This document shows positions 15,234-24,500 of a DNA stretch of 64,000 nucleotides, piece by piece (the stretch's first letter is position 1; each line of letters opens with the position of its first letter). This DNA comes from VRUE01 sp963702035. GTDB taxonomy: Bacteria; Actinomycetota; Thermoleophilia; Solirubrobacterales; 70-9. Made by a program: the position numbers and the translations under genes. Location: the NCBI GenBank assembly GCA_963702035.1, contig OY969700.1, positions 2,046,001 to 2,110,000 of the forward strand, written 5' to 3'. The notes beneath the pieces are model-generated. The model was not told where the DNA came from. It saw only the letters and a list, made by a program, of their open reading frames with translations, and did no database searches.

Positions 15234-15666
15234 GAGCGACTCCTGGGGCGAGCTGCCGCTGCTCGTCGACACCTCAGCTTGGGCGCGGGCCGGCCAGGCG
15301 GAGGTGCGCGAGCGATGGCTCGAGGCCCTTCGCGAGAATCGCCTGCGCCTGCCCCCTCCGATCCGCATGGAGATCCTGCTGAGCGCGCGGCGCGGAAGCG
15401 AGTTCGACTTGCTCGCCGAGAAGCTCGAAACGATCCGCGCCGCGCCGCTCACCGCCGCGGTCATCCGCGCAGCCGAGGCCGGGATGCGGACGCTGGCACA
15501 TCGCTCGGCCGGCTCGCAGCGCCTGCCGGTCGTCGACTACCTGGTGGCCGCTGCCGCGCAGGAGCTGGGCGCCGCCGTGCTCCACTACGACCGCGACTAT
15601 GACAAGCTGGCGGAAGTCATGGAGTTCGAGTCGGTGTGGCTGGCACCAGCAGGAACGCTCCCATAA
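15214..15666 (+). CDS. VapC-like PIN-domain ribonuclease toxin
   Basis: The 150-aa product is a PIN-domain protein. The conserved acidic residues are visible: Asp19 in LLVDTSAWAR, Glu53 in RMEILLSAR, Asp108 in LPVVDYLVAAAAQ and Asp126/128 in HYDRDYDKLA. VapC toxins cleave tRNA or rRNA when free of the antitoxin. The start lies inside the antitoxin gene, which keeps the two in balance. The gene converges on the envelope operon at 15721. Confidence 0.88.
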   Translation: MPGRSAESDSWGELPLLVDTSAWARAGQAEVRERWLEALRENRLRLPPPIRMEILLSARRGSEFDLLAEKLETIRAAPLTAAVIRAAEAGMRTLAHRSAGSQRLPVVDYLVAAAAQELGAAVLHYDRDYDKLAEVMEFESVWLAPAGTLP

Positions 15667-15720
15667 GCCGCACACGATAAGCCGCCTGAGGTGGATATGC
15701 GCAGGGGTCTGAACGCTCGG

Positions 15721-16560
15721 TCAGCGCAAGCGCAACACCGTCCCGACCAGGATCACGTTGGGGTCGCCGGTCCCGATCCGGCTCTTGTTGAGCTGCCAGA
15801 GGTGCTGTACCTCGGCGGCGATCCTCGCGTTCGAAGCGCCTGCCGGCAGCAGCGCCGCAGCGATCGACCACAGCGACTCTCCGGGCCGCACGGTGTGGAG
15901 CTCGCGTCCCTTCAAGCCGGTCGGGGCGCCTGGCTGCTCGACCGGAGCCGCCGGTGGCTGGGTGGGCGCCGGGCGTTCTGGCGTTTTGGGCGGCAACGGC
16001 GCGGGGGGCGTTTCCGACGCCGTCGCGACTTCAGCTGCCTGCTCGCCTCGATCGCCGCGTGAGCTCGGTTCGCTCGCCGCCGTCGGCGGAGCGCTCAACG
16101 GCGCGCCTTCGACCACCGCCGGGGCCGGCGGTGCCGTTTCGTAGGTCGGCCCAATTTCGTCAGCCGGAGTTGCAGGAGCGCCAGGCGGCGTTGCTTCGGT
16201 GAGAGGCGGTTCGACTTCGGCGCCGACTTCGGCGCCGGCGGCTTCGGGCGCAGGGGATGGTTCGGATTCCACCGGGGCGGCTTCTTCTTCGCCTTCTTCG
16301 CCGACCGCCGCCACTTCTACTTCGAGCGCGGTTTCTTCCCCGCTCGGTTCGTATTGCGGGCCTTCTTCCAGCCCGGCGGTCGGCCCGGGCGGGGCGCTGC
16401 CTTCCCCTTCGCTTTCGGCCTCGCCCGCAAACGCCCACGCTGGCGCCAGCGCGCTGAACACAAGCAGCAGGCAGAGCACGGCGGCGAAGCTGCGTCGGGC
16501 GGACGGCGCCGTGTTCCGACGCCGACGGCGGTCAGATCGGTGACTATGATTTCGTGGCAT
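15721..16560 (-). CDS. Secreted LysM-domain protein with a long acidic/proline linker
   Basis: Start ATG 16560 follows GGAGAAGGAGG; an upstream in-frame start at 16656 overlaps the preceding gene. The 279-aa protein has a basic N-region (MPRNHSHRSDRRRRR), a hydrophobic export helix (FAAVLCLLLVFSALAPAWAF), about 150 residues of Glu/Pro/Ala-rich linker, and a C-terminal LysM domain (LHTVRPGESLWSIAAALLPA, then LWQLNKSRIGTGDPNVILVG). LysM binds peptidoglycan, so the protein should sit on the cell wall. It is the last gene of the operon led by the sigma/anti-sigma gene, 22 bp after its upstream neighbour. Confidence 0.85.
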   Translation of the reverse strand: MPRNHSHRSDRRRRRNTAPSARRSFAAVLCLLLVFSALAPAWAFAGEAESEGEGSAPPGPTAGLEEGPQYEPSGEETALEVEVAAVGEEGEEEAAPVESEPSPAPEAAGAEVGAEVEPPLTEATPPGAPATPADEIGPTYETAPPAPAVVEGAPLSAPPTAASEPSSRGDRGEQAAEVATASETPPAPLPPKTPERPAPTQPPAAPVEQPGAPTGLKGRELHTVRPGESLWSIAAALLPAGASNARIAAEVQHLWQLNKSRIGTGDPNVILVGTVLRLR

Positions 16561-16582
16561 CGGGGATCCTCCTTCTCCGGAG

Positions 16583-17185
16583 TCAATTGAGCGGGTCGGC
16601 GACGCAGCGATAGGACTTCGCGCCAGCGGTGGTGTCGGGGGTGAGAGCGACGTCACCGACCTTGTTGGTGATGTAGAGGGCTTCGACCAGGCCCTGGGAG
16701 CTGGATGACGGGTACACCTGGCTCGTCAGTTCGCCGCCCGCCGCCAATGCAATTTCCTCATGCGTGAGCGCCATCGCCAACTCGCCGTAGGTGGGAAGCC
16801 TGCGGCCGGGGGCGGCCTGGTCGTCGGTTCCGGCGCATTCGAGCAGAGCGCTGTGGAAGGGCAGGGGCGGCCGGGCCTGGGTTTCGATGCAGGTGTCGGC
16901 GACAGGGGTGGTTCCCTGCGGGCAGCGGACCAGCAGCCGTTCGGCGCTCACCCCGTCCAGGCGAGCGGCGTTGCGGGCGCGCGACACGACGCCGAGGCTC
17001 GACTCCTTGATCACCCGCCCGTTGAGCGCGTTGCGCTTGACGTTGCGGGCGGTGATCGTGTGCGCCTTGATCTGGCGCCCGGAGATCTTGAGCGCGGCGT
17101 AGGAGCTGCCGCCGAGGGCGATGAAGAGCGCCAGCGTCGCGGTGACGTTGGCGTAGGTGGCTCGCTTGCGCAGGGCTCTCAACAC
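16583..17185 (-). CDS. Membrane-anchored exported protein with an ALGGSSYAA-type N-terminus
   Basis: Start GTG 17185 has an excellent site (AAGGAGGAG), giving 200 aa; an ATG at 17233 is an alternative. The N-terminus LRALRKRATYANVTATLALF followed by IALGGSSYAALK is a membrane/signal segment that recurs in many proteins of Thermoleophilia. Next come short repeats (ISGRQIKAHTITARNVKRNA). The C-terminal half has three Cys (LLVRCPQGTTPVADTC, LLECAG) and looks like a folded extracellular module. The function is unknown. It is the third gene of the envelope operon. Confidence 0.75.
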   Translation of the reverse strand: MLRALRKRATYANVTATLALFIALGGSSYAALKISGRQIKAHTITARNVKRNALNGRVIKESSLGVVSRARNAARLDGVSAERLLVRCPQGTTPVADTCIETQARPPLPFHSALLECAGTDDQAAPGRRLPTYGELAMALTHEEIALAAGGELTSQVYPSSSSQGLVEALYITNKVGDVALTPDTTAGAKSYRCVADPLN

Positions 17186-17217
17186 GGCGACTCCTCCTTG
17201 GGCTCGTTTGCCTGGGA

Positions 17218-19488
17218 CTACCCGCTTGAGCATGGCGCTCCCCTCACTCGGACCGTGACGCTTGGGCTCGCCCCCGGCTCCAGCGGGTAATGGGCCTCGC
17301 CCGGCAGGCGGGCGCGGAAGCGGAAGCGCTCGAGGCCGCAGGTGCGCCGGAAGCGGTAGGGGATACGCCAGCGCCCGTCCGGACCGCTGCGGATCGTGCG
17401 GAAGGTTGACCATTCATGGGAGAGCCGCACCTGAAGCTCGACCAGCTTTCCGAGCGCCGGCAGCGGACGGCCCTGTACGTGGCCGCTGAAGAGGACCGAC
17501 TGGCCGTTCAGTGCCCGTGACCTGCTCGCCTTGAGGGTGGAGCGGCCGTGGACGAGCAGGGCGGCCTTCCCTTCAGCCGGCAGGTTTCTCGCCGTCCCCC
17601 GGTAGAGGAAGCGCAGCTTGGACGAGGTCTTCGCCTTCGCGGCGTAGGCGAAGCCGCCGTGGGCGTCGGTGGTGACGGTGGCAATGAGCGCTTCTGCCTC
17701 TTCGGGCGGCTGGGAGTAGATCTGCACCGGCGCTCCGGCGATGGCGTTCCCGCCCCGGTCCACCAGCCGCCCCGCGAAGCGAACGCGGCGACCGAAGCCG
17801 ACCGTCGCCTTCGGGGCGAGCACCGTGACTGTGTGCCTGACCTTGCGTGGCTTGCCGGAGCGACGGACCTTCTTGGTCACCGTGTGCTTGCGCAGGATCC
17901 CGGCGCTCAAGGAGGTGATCACCCGCAACGGCAGCGTGACCCGCATCGGCTGCCCGTCGAGCCGCGATTCGGTGCTCGCCAGGTTGCCCGCCTCGTCGCT
18001 CGCGGTGGCCCGCAGCTGGTATTCGCCCGGCGGCAGCGCCGCGTCGTCGATCCTCGCCACGAGGTGGTTGCCTTCGGCGGAGGTGGGCAGAACCTGCCAG
18101 GTTCCCGACCCCGCCTCGCTGAGCGCGATTTCACCGCCGCCGAGCCCGGAGATCGGGTCAGTAACCTGCACCGAGACGCGGGTCGGGTCGGTGGACGAGG
18201 TGGGTTCGAAGCCGAGCTTCGGCGGTTCGGGGTCGAAGCGCAGCCTCACCGGCACCGAGGCGTTGGCGGACTCCTGGTTGCCGGCCGCGTCCTCGCGCCA
18301 CATCCGCGCTTCCCATTCGCCCGGCGCCGGCACGGCGAGGTCGTCGATCTGGGAGATCGAGGCGCCGGGCCTGCTGCCGCTGACGCATTCCTGGGTGCCG
18401 ACGCGACAGACGCGGTAGAGCGCCTCGGTGATCGGCGCTCGGTCCGGTTCGGGCTGGTTCTGCCAGGCGAGGTTGAATTCGTCGCGGTTGCGCCAGCTTT
18501 CCCCGCCTTCGACCGCCACGGGCACCGCTCCGGGTGCGGTGTTGTCGATTCGCACCGTGACCGGCGCCGATTCGCCGCCGTTGCCGGCCGCATCTTCGGC
18601 GGAGACGTGCAGCTGCTGAGTGCCTTCTGACAGGTGTTGCGTTTCGATCCCGATCTGACCGGGACCATTGGTGCAGGGGATACGCTGGCTGTAGTCGCAC
18701 GGGCGTGCGCTCCCTTCGTTCGGAGCGCCCCCGATCCACGCCTTCGCCGCTTTGACCCCGGTGTTGTCGGTCGCTTCGTATTCGACGTTCTGAGTACCGC
18801 GTACCCATTCTCCCTGCGCCAGCGGGCCGTTGGCGACGACCGACACCGAGGGCGGCGTATCGTTGACGACGGTGGCTTCCGCGGTAAAGGTCTGAAGGTA
18901 GTTCTGCCCCTGCGCCGAGCAGAACTTGGCCGACGGCGCGCCGACGCAGACAGCCCGCTGGACGATCCTCGTCGCGCCGCCGAGGCTGAAGGCGCGGGGC
19001 CGCGGCCAGCTCGAGGCCTGGGCCCGATCGGTGCGCGGGCAATGATGGTCGGCACGGACGTTCTTGATCGTCGCCGACGAGCCGTCCGGGCGCACCCCAT
19101 ACACCTGCAGGGCGTAGCGGCAGTCGCGCCGGTGCGCGTAGCCCGACCAGCGCAGGGCGGAGAAGCTGGTCTGCGGCGGGGCGCTCAGCACGAATGCCGA
19201 TTGGGCGCCGACGGCGACGTGGCCGCTGCGCGCCACGTTGGCCGTGACCAGCCCCCGCAGCCCGGGCCCGAGCGGGTTGCAGGCCCGCCGCCACTTCATG
19301 CCCCGGGTGGCGAAGTTTTCGAAGGCGCCGCTGGAGAATTCGCCGTTGGCCTCGCAGGCGCTGATCGTGAATTCGCCAGCTCTGGCTGCGTGAGGGATCG
19401 TCAGGGCCGCCATTGCCGCGAGGAGCGCCGCGGCGATCGCCAGCCGGAGTCGCGGCAACCCTGCGGCTGTAAGCGTCGCCTGGCTCAT
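17218..19488 (-). CDS. Large secreted Ig-like multidomain protein
   Basis: The 756-aa protein has a signal peptide (LRLAIAAALLAAMAALTIPH, then AARAGEF) and a Cys-containing N-domain (FTISACEANGEFSSGAFENF, RRACNPLGPGLRG). At least three Ig-like/Big domains follow (PPSVSVVANGPLAQGEWVRG, APGAVPVAVEGG, PEPPKLGFEPTS), each with DNTG or DAAGN turns. The C-terminal part resembles a carboxypeptidase-regulatory beta-sandwich (VRFAGRLVDRGGNAIAGAPV). There is no sortase signal or membrane anchor. Its start overlaps the sigma gene stop by 4 bp (ATGA), so it is translated together with it. It is probably a surface or adhesion-type protein. Confidence 0.8.
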   Translation of the reverse strand: MSQATLTAAGLPRLRLAIAAALLAAMAALTIPHAARAGEFTISACEANGEFSSGAFENFATRGMKWRRACNPLGPGLRGLVTANVARSGHVAVGAQSAFVLSAPPQTSFSALRWSGYAHRRDCRYALQVYGVRPDGSSATIKNVRADHHCPRTDRAQASSWPRPRAFSLGGATRIVQRAVCVGAPSAKFCSAQGQNYLQTFTAEATVVNDTPPSVSVVANGPLAQGEWVRGTQNVEYEATDNTGVKAAKAWIGGAPNEGSARPCDYSQRIPCTNGPGQIGIETQHLSEGTQQLHVSAEDAAGNGGESAPVTVRIDNTAPGAVPVAVEGGESWRNRDEFNLAWQNQPEPDRAPITEALYRVCRVGTQECVSGSRPGASISQIDDLAVPAPGEWEARMWREDAAGNQESANASVPVRLRFDPEPPKLGFEPTSSTDPTRVSVQVTDPISGLGGGEIALSEAGSGTWQVLPTSAEGNHLVARIDDAALPPGEYQLRATASDEAGNLASTESRLDGQPMRVTLPLRVITSLSAGILRKHTVTKKVRRSGKPRKVRHTVTVLAPKATVGFGRRVRFAGRLVDRGGNAIAGAPVQIYSQPPEEAEALIATVTTDAHGGFAYAAKAKTSSKLRFLYRGTARNLPAEGKAALLVHGRSTLKASRSRALNGQSVLFSGHVQGRPLPALGKLVELQVRLSHEWSTFRTIRSGPDGRWRIPYRFRRTCGLERFRFRARLPGEAHYPLEPGASPSVTVRVRGAPCSSG

Positions 19489-20816
19489 GGCCCTCCGAAC
19501 TGCGGGGCTTCTCCGGCCGGCACCGGCGCAGGGCGCGCGTGACCCGCTGGCGCGGAAGCCGATTCCGGCGCCGCTTCGGCGCTCGAGTAGTCGGGCGAGG
19601 AGGGTTCGAAGCTCGCTTCGGGTGGCGGGGGCGCCGGTTCGGGTTCGGGCGTGGGTTCAGGTTCGGGTTCGGGAGCCGGAGCACTTTCGGTCGCTTCGGT
19701 CGTAGTCGCTTCTTCGCTCACTGGCGGCGGGGCGACGGCCGGTTCGCTCGCTTCCGCGGGTGGGGGCTTCGGCTTCGGTTCGGATTCCTGGGTGCCCGCA
19801 ATCAGGCCGCGAGCCGCGTCGAGCGGGTTGACGCCCTGCTGGGCACAGTAGGTTGCGCCGCCGCCGACGGCGATGCAGCTGGCGAGGACCGCGGCGACGG
19901 TGCCGGGACGCACCCCGGCGAGCGGAGTCGGGTCCACCGATCTGGCATAGGTCGCCGTGGCGGCCTGCTGCTTGAGCTGAGCCCCACCTCCCAGGAGCTG
20001 CTGCTTGGCGGAGGCGACGGCGTGCGCCGCGCGGTGCGCCACCCGTTCCACAAGCCCCGGAGCCGCCGCTTCGGTGGCCGGCAGCGGCAGTAGCGCCCCC
20101 GCCTTCTCTCGCCACGCGGCCAGCCGCTCGCCAAAGGCCGCACAGCGCCCGCAGCGCTCCAGATGCGCCTGCGCCTGCTCGGCCTCCGTCGAGTCGGCGA
20201 GCCCGCAGGCGAAGCGGATCACAAAAGACTCGCCGCGCTCGCATCCACCGCCGGCCTTCTCGGCAAGGACGACGCGGGCCCGCTGCATCATCTCCTCGAT
20301 GGCGCGCTTCACGACGCGCTCGCTGATCCCGAGCCGGGAGGCGATCTCGGGACGGTTGTGGCCTTCGCCCCAGAGGACAAGGATCTCGCGGCGCCGAGCG
20401 GGCAGGGACTCGGCGAACTCGCTGAGGAGGACGTCGAGGTCGGCCTCGTCCTCCAGCGCGATCAACTCCTCGAGGGGGCCGGGCTGCTCGGGGGCGGCCA
20501 TCTCCAGCGCTCCAGCGCTCGGGTTGACGGCGATCACCCGCTTTTGGCGGTTCAGCTCGCGGACCAGCGCGTGGTAGGCGGTGGTGCGGATCCAGGTGTA
20601 GGCGGCGGCGGGGTCGGAGATCCCCTCCGCTTCGTCGAGGAAGCACTTGCATGCCGTCTGCACCGCGTCCTCAATCCCCTCGGCCGGGCGTTCGGGAAAC
20701 TGCTCGGCCAGTTGCGCGCGCAGCGCCCTGCCCCGCTCCTCGCCCCGGCCGAAGGTTCGGAGCAGCGTGCCGACGTCAGTCGGATCGGCAATCGTGGATG
20801 TGTGGGAGACGCTCAT
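19485..20816 (-). CDS. Sigma-70-type sigma factor fused to a zinc-finger anti-sigma segment and membrane anchor
   Basis: Start ATG 20816 gives 443 aa. Sigma region 2 is seen as AVQTACKCFLDEAEG with AAAYTWIRTTAYHALVRELN. Region 4 is ESLPARRREILVLWGEGHNR with PEIASRLGISERVVKRAIEE. A zf-HC2-like zinc site follows (HLERCGRCAAF), then a hydrophobic helix (PGTVAAVLASCIAVGGGATY), then an extracellular Pro/Glu-rich tail. An ECF-type sigma with its own anti-sigma domain and transmembrane segment could be held at the membrane and released by proteolysis; that mechanism is inference. It leads the operon of three envelope proteins, which are its likely targets. Confidence 0.8.
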   Translation of the reverse strand: MSVSHTSTIADPTDVGTLLRTFGRGEERGRALRAQLAEQFPERPAEGIEDAVQTACKCFLDEAEGISDPAAAYTWIRTTAYHALVRELNRQKRVIAVNPSAGALEMAAPEQPGPLEELIALEDEADLDVLLSEFAESLPARRREILVLWGEGHNRPEIASRLGISERVVKRAIEEMMQRARVVLAEKAGGGCERGESFVIRFACGLADSTEAEQAQAHLERCGRCAAFGERLAAWREKAGALLPLPATEAAAPGLVERVAHRAAHAVASAKQQLLGGGAQLKQQAATATYARSVDPTPLAGVRPGTVAAVLASCIAVGGGATYCAQQGVNPLDAARGLIAGTQESEPKPKPPPAEASEPAVAPPPVSEEATTTEATESAPAPEPEPEPTPEPEPAPPPPEASFEPSSPDYSSAEAAPESASAPAGHARPAPVPAGEAPQFGGP

Positions 20817-20823
20817 CACCTCT

Positions 20824-20857
20824 ACAGGGCAACGAGGAGAGGAACTGGCCCCCCTAT
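20824..20857. promoter_or_regulatory. Upstream element shared with the ArsR gene (copy 2)
   Basis: This is the second copy of the 34-bp element at 14875-14908 (30 of 34 positions equal by eye), seven bases from the sigma start codon. In the direction of the gene it reads GGGGGGCCAGTTCC, then TCTCCTCGTTGCCCTGT. A CGTT-type -10 box of an ECF promoter may lie inside it, which would allow autoregulation. Confidence 0.45.
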
Positions 20858-20969
20858 CCGTTGCCGTCGATGCCTCCACCGCCGCCTCCAACGTTGGGCT
20901 GCTTTGGGGCCAGGCCGCGCGGGCGATCCGGCCCCGGCTTCTCGATCTACTTAATTTTTAGCACTCGCG

Positions 20970-21247
20970 GAGACTCCGGTGGGCCGCAGTGCGACCGCGA
21001 GGGCACCACAGCCCTCCTGGAGGCCGGCACCGAACAGTTCCTGGAAGGCGAACTGGCGCTCGCCGAGCCCAAGCGGCTGCGCCAACGCCTCCTGCACGTC
21101 GCCGGGAAGCCCGTGCGCTCTGGCCGGCGCACCACCCTGCACCTGCCGCTTCGCCAGCCGTGGGTGGAGACGCTGGTCGCCGCCTTCGCCAGGCTGGCTC
21201 GCTGTCCGCCGGGGCGTTTCCATAGAGGCTGGTCGCCTCCTCGCTGA
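20970..21247 (+). pseudogene. Transposase C-terminal remnant (IS1380/IS4-like)
   Basis: Only about 90 codons remain: CDREGTTALLEAGTEQFLEG, then LRQRLLHVAGKPVRSGRRTT, then LHLPLRQPWVETLVAAFARL. The pattern LLHVAGKxVRSxRRxxLHLP followed by a W and a final helix is the end of IS1380-type transposases. No start, no upstream catalytic DDE part and no terminal repeat were found. It lies in the gap upstream of the sigma operon and is a dead fragment. Confidence 0.55.
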
Positions 21248-21341
21248 CCCTGAAGTCCCGCTCACCACCGTAAGGCGGCTTCAGCCTGCGCCGAATGCCT
21301 CGCGAAGTCAAAGCGAAAGGTTCGTTTGACCCGCAGAAAAT

Positions 21342-21373
21342 CCACAGGGCGGTTCCGGTAAACCGCCCTGTGG
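21342..21373. terminator. 13-bp perfect hairpin, probable bidirectional terminator
   Basis: CCACAGGGCGGTT, loop CCGGTA, AACCGCCCTGTGG. The stem is perfect. It lies between the transposase remnant (+) and the end of the 1277-aa gene (-). There is no T-run. A second weaker dyad (CGCCG..GTAG / CTAC.CGGCG) lies near 21445-21470. It could also be a structural end of the lost insertion sequence. Confidence 0.5.
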
Positions 21374-21526
21374 CTGCTACCTGTCTCAAGCAGCGGAACT
21401 ACACCCGCTGAGGTGAGAGCGACGAATCCGGGTTAGCAACGCGCCGATCGTAGTCCTTGGGCTACCGGCGTTTCCCTTGGCCATGCAACAGCTTCCTACC
21501 GGCGGTCGTTACGCTTCATGGAGTTC

Positions 21527-24500
21527 TCAGTGCCTACCGCGCTTTGCCTTGGACACACGTAGGGTGACGGTTGTCTGCCCGGTGTGGGTCGCGCCCGTTG
21601 GGTCGCGGACCAGGATCGTCACGCGGACCCTCAGCACATGGCTGTGGGCAAGCAGCTTGCGGCCCGCCGCGGACAGATGTAGCGTGATCTTCTTGGACTG
21701 GCCACCAGTGACGGTGAACGATCCACTGGCGAGAGTCAACACGGTGGCCCTATGCTTGCGCTTGGCGACAGCGTGCTCGGTGCGTAGCGTGATCGTTCCG
21801 GTGCAGCTGGCCTCGCCCGGCGGGCAGACGATCTTCACGACGAACTTGCCTGAGGCTCCCACCTTGAGGGAGGTACCGGCGAGAGTGGCGTCTGGGGAGA
21901 CTTTTCTTGCCCGCGGAACCTCTTCGTTCGCGGCTTCTCCCTGACCGGGCCCTGCAGGGCCGCCGGTCGATCCGCTGCCCGCGATTGAGGAGTTCACGGG
22001 GACCGCCACCCCGTCGCTGGTTGCGGCTTTCGACCCGAGCGTATTTGTAGCCGTGACTTCGCAGAACAGGATGTGGCCTTCGTCGGACGGCTGGACTTCG
22101 TAACTGCTCGAAACGTCGCCCGAGATCGCTGATCCGTCGCGCAGCCACTTGTACGTGTAGGTGGGCGTGGGAGTGCCGGCCCAGGTGCCGGTCGAGCAGT
22201 TCAGTGCTTCCCCGACGGCGGGCGTCCCGGTGATTTGGGGCAGCTTCGTGTTCTCAGGCGCCATCGCTGCGGCGGGCTGCATTTCCGCGTCGATGTCAGG
22301 GGTGGCGCTACCCGCGGTGACCGACACCGGTTCGGCTTCGGATTGGGATAGCTTGTCGCTGTAGTACTGAGCGGCGTAGTCGAGGCCGCTTTCGGGTGGG
22401 ATCAGGAACTCAACCCTGTAGGAGCCCGTGCCCAGGCCCGAGATCGTGTATTCGCCGCTGGAGTCCGTGTCCGCGCAACCCGCCGACTCTTCGGCGCTCG
22501 TCAGCGCGCAGACTTCGATCCCTTCGATCGGTTCTCCCCCGGAGGCGCTCGTCACCTGTCCGGTGATCTTGCCGCCTTCGGCCAATCTGGCGTCGATCCC
22601 GGAGGTCGTGCCGGTCCCCGTGACGCTGACGCCTTCGGCTCCGGAGAAGGAGGCCTCGTTTTCGTAGTACTGGGTAACGTAATTCTGCTGGGTGCAGCCG
22701 CCTTCGCCGCACGCCTCGGCGCCGTAGAACCTGACCTTGTAGGAGCCTTCGCTCAAGCTCGAGATGGTGTATTCGCCGGTGGAGCCCGTGTGCGCACAAT
22801 TGGCGGATCTCTGGCCGCTCGCCGGTTCGGCGCAGACCTCGATCCCTTCGATCGGTTCTCCCGCGGGGGCGCTCGTCACCTGGCCGGTGATCTTGCCTCC
22901 TTCGACCATTTCGGCGTCGATCCCGGAGGTCGTGCCGGTCTCCGTGACGTTCACGCCTTCGGCTTCGGAAAGGGAGGCCTCGTCGTCGTAGTACTGGGTG
23001 ACGTAGTTCTGCTGGGTGCAGCCTTCTTCCCCGCACACGTCGCCACCGTAGAACGCGACCGCGTAAGTGCCCGTGCTTAGGCCCGAGACCGTGTATTCGC
23101 CGCTGGAGTCCGTGTACGCGCAGTTGGCGGACCCCTTATCGCCCGCCGACTCGGCGCAGACCTCGATCCCTTCGATCGGTTCTCCCGCGGAGGCGCTCGT
23201 CACCTGGCCGTTGATCTTGCCGCCTTCGACCATTTCGGCGTCGATCCCGGAGGTCGTGCCGGTCTCCGTCACGCTCACACCTTGGGCTTCGGAAAGGGAG
23301 GCCTCGTTTTCGTAGTACTGGGTCAGATAACCGCTCAAGGAGGAGTAGAACTCGACCTTGTATTCGCCCGAGGCCAGGCCGGCGATCGTGTATTCGCCCG
23401 TGGGACCCGTATATGAGCAACCCGCGAATTCTTCGGCGCTCGTCAGCGCGCAGACTTCGATCCCTTCGATCGGTTCTCCCGCGAAGGCGCTCGTCACCTG
23501 GCCGTTGATCTTGCCCCCTTCGACCATTTCGGCGTCGATCCCGGAGGTCGTGCCGGTCTCCGTCACGCTCACACCTTGGGCTTCGGAAAGGGAGGCCTCG
23601 TTTTCGTAGTACTGGGTCAGATAACCGCTCGAGGAGGAGTAGAACTCGACCTTGTATTCGCCCGAGGCCAGGCCGGCGATCGTGTATTCGCCCGTGGGGC
23701 CCGTATATGAGCAACCCGCGAATTCTTCGGAGTTCGTCAGCGCGCAGACTTCGATCCCTTCGATCGGTTCTCCCCCGGAGGCGCTCGTCACCTGGCCAGT
23801 GATCTTGCCGCCTTCGGCCATTTCGGCGTCGATCCCGGAGGTCGTGCCGGTCCCCGTCACGCTCACACCTTGGGCTTCGGAGAAGGAGGCCGCGTCGTCG
23901 TAGTACTGGGTGACGTAATTCTGCTGGGTGCAGCCTTCTTCCCCGCACATCTCGGCCCCGTAGAACGCGACCTTGTAGGAGCCTTCGCTCAAGCTCGAGA
24001 TCGTGTATTCGCCCGTGGGGCCCGTATGTGAGCAACCCGCGAATTCTTCGGAGTTCGTCAACGCGCAGACCTCGATCCCTTCGATCGGTTCTCCCCCGGA
24101 GGCGCTGCTGACCTCGCCGGTGATACCGCCGGTCGGGGTTCCGTCGGCGGGGACCGGGCCTCGCTCCGTGGTGCCGGGACCCGCGCTGCGGGCCGGTGTT
24201 GCGTCCGCCGAGGCAGGGCCTCGCTCCGCCGGGCCGGGACTTGCGCTCCTAGTGCATGTGCCACCAGAGGCCGCCGTCATGTCCCGGCAAGCGTTAAAGC
24301 CAAGGTCGAGCTGCGTCACGATTTGCCAATGGGAATCCAGCGCGACGGCCGAGGACACGGTGTGAGCACCTGTCGCGGAGGTCGTGACCGAAAGCGTCAG
24401 CATGTCTTCCTCGTAATCCGTGATGAGAACGGCATACCCGTTGACCGAGGTAGCCCACGAGAGCTTCATCTTCACGTAGTCGGTCGTACTACCGCCACTA

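Noticed and set aside
21400..21490. Possible riboswitch-like fold next to the 13-bp hairpin
   Set aside because: No consensus of c-di-GMP, c-di-AMP or other riboswitches could be fitted, and on the + strand no gene follows.
22270..24130. Regular repeats considered as a CRISPR array
   Set aside because: The period is about 300 bp and the repeats are coding throughout; no short repeat-spacer structure and no cas genes occur in the window.
22428..24365. Series of similar + strand frames of about 80 codons
   Set aside because: They are antisense images of the six protein repeats on the minus strand.
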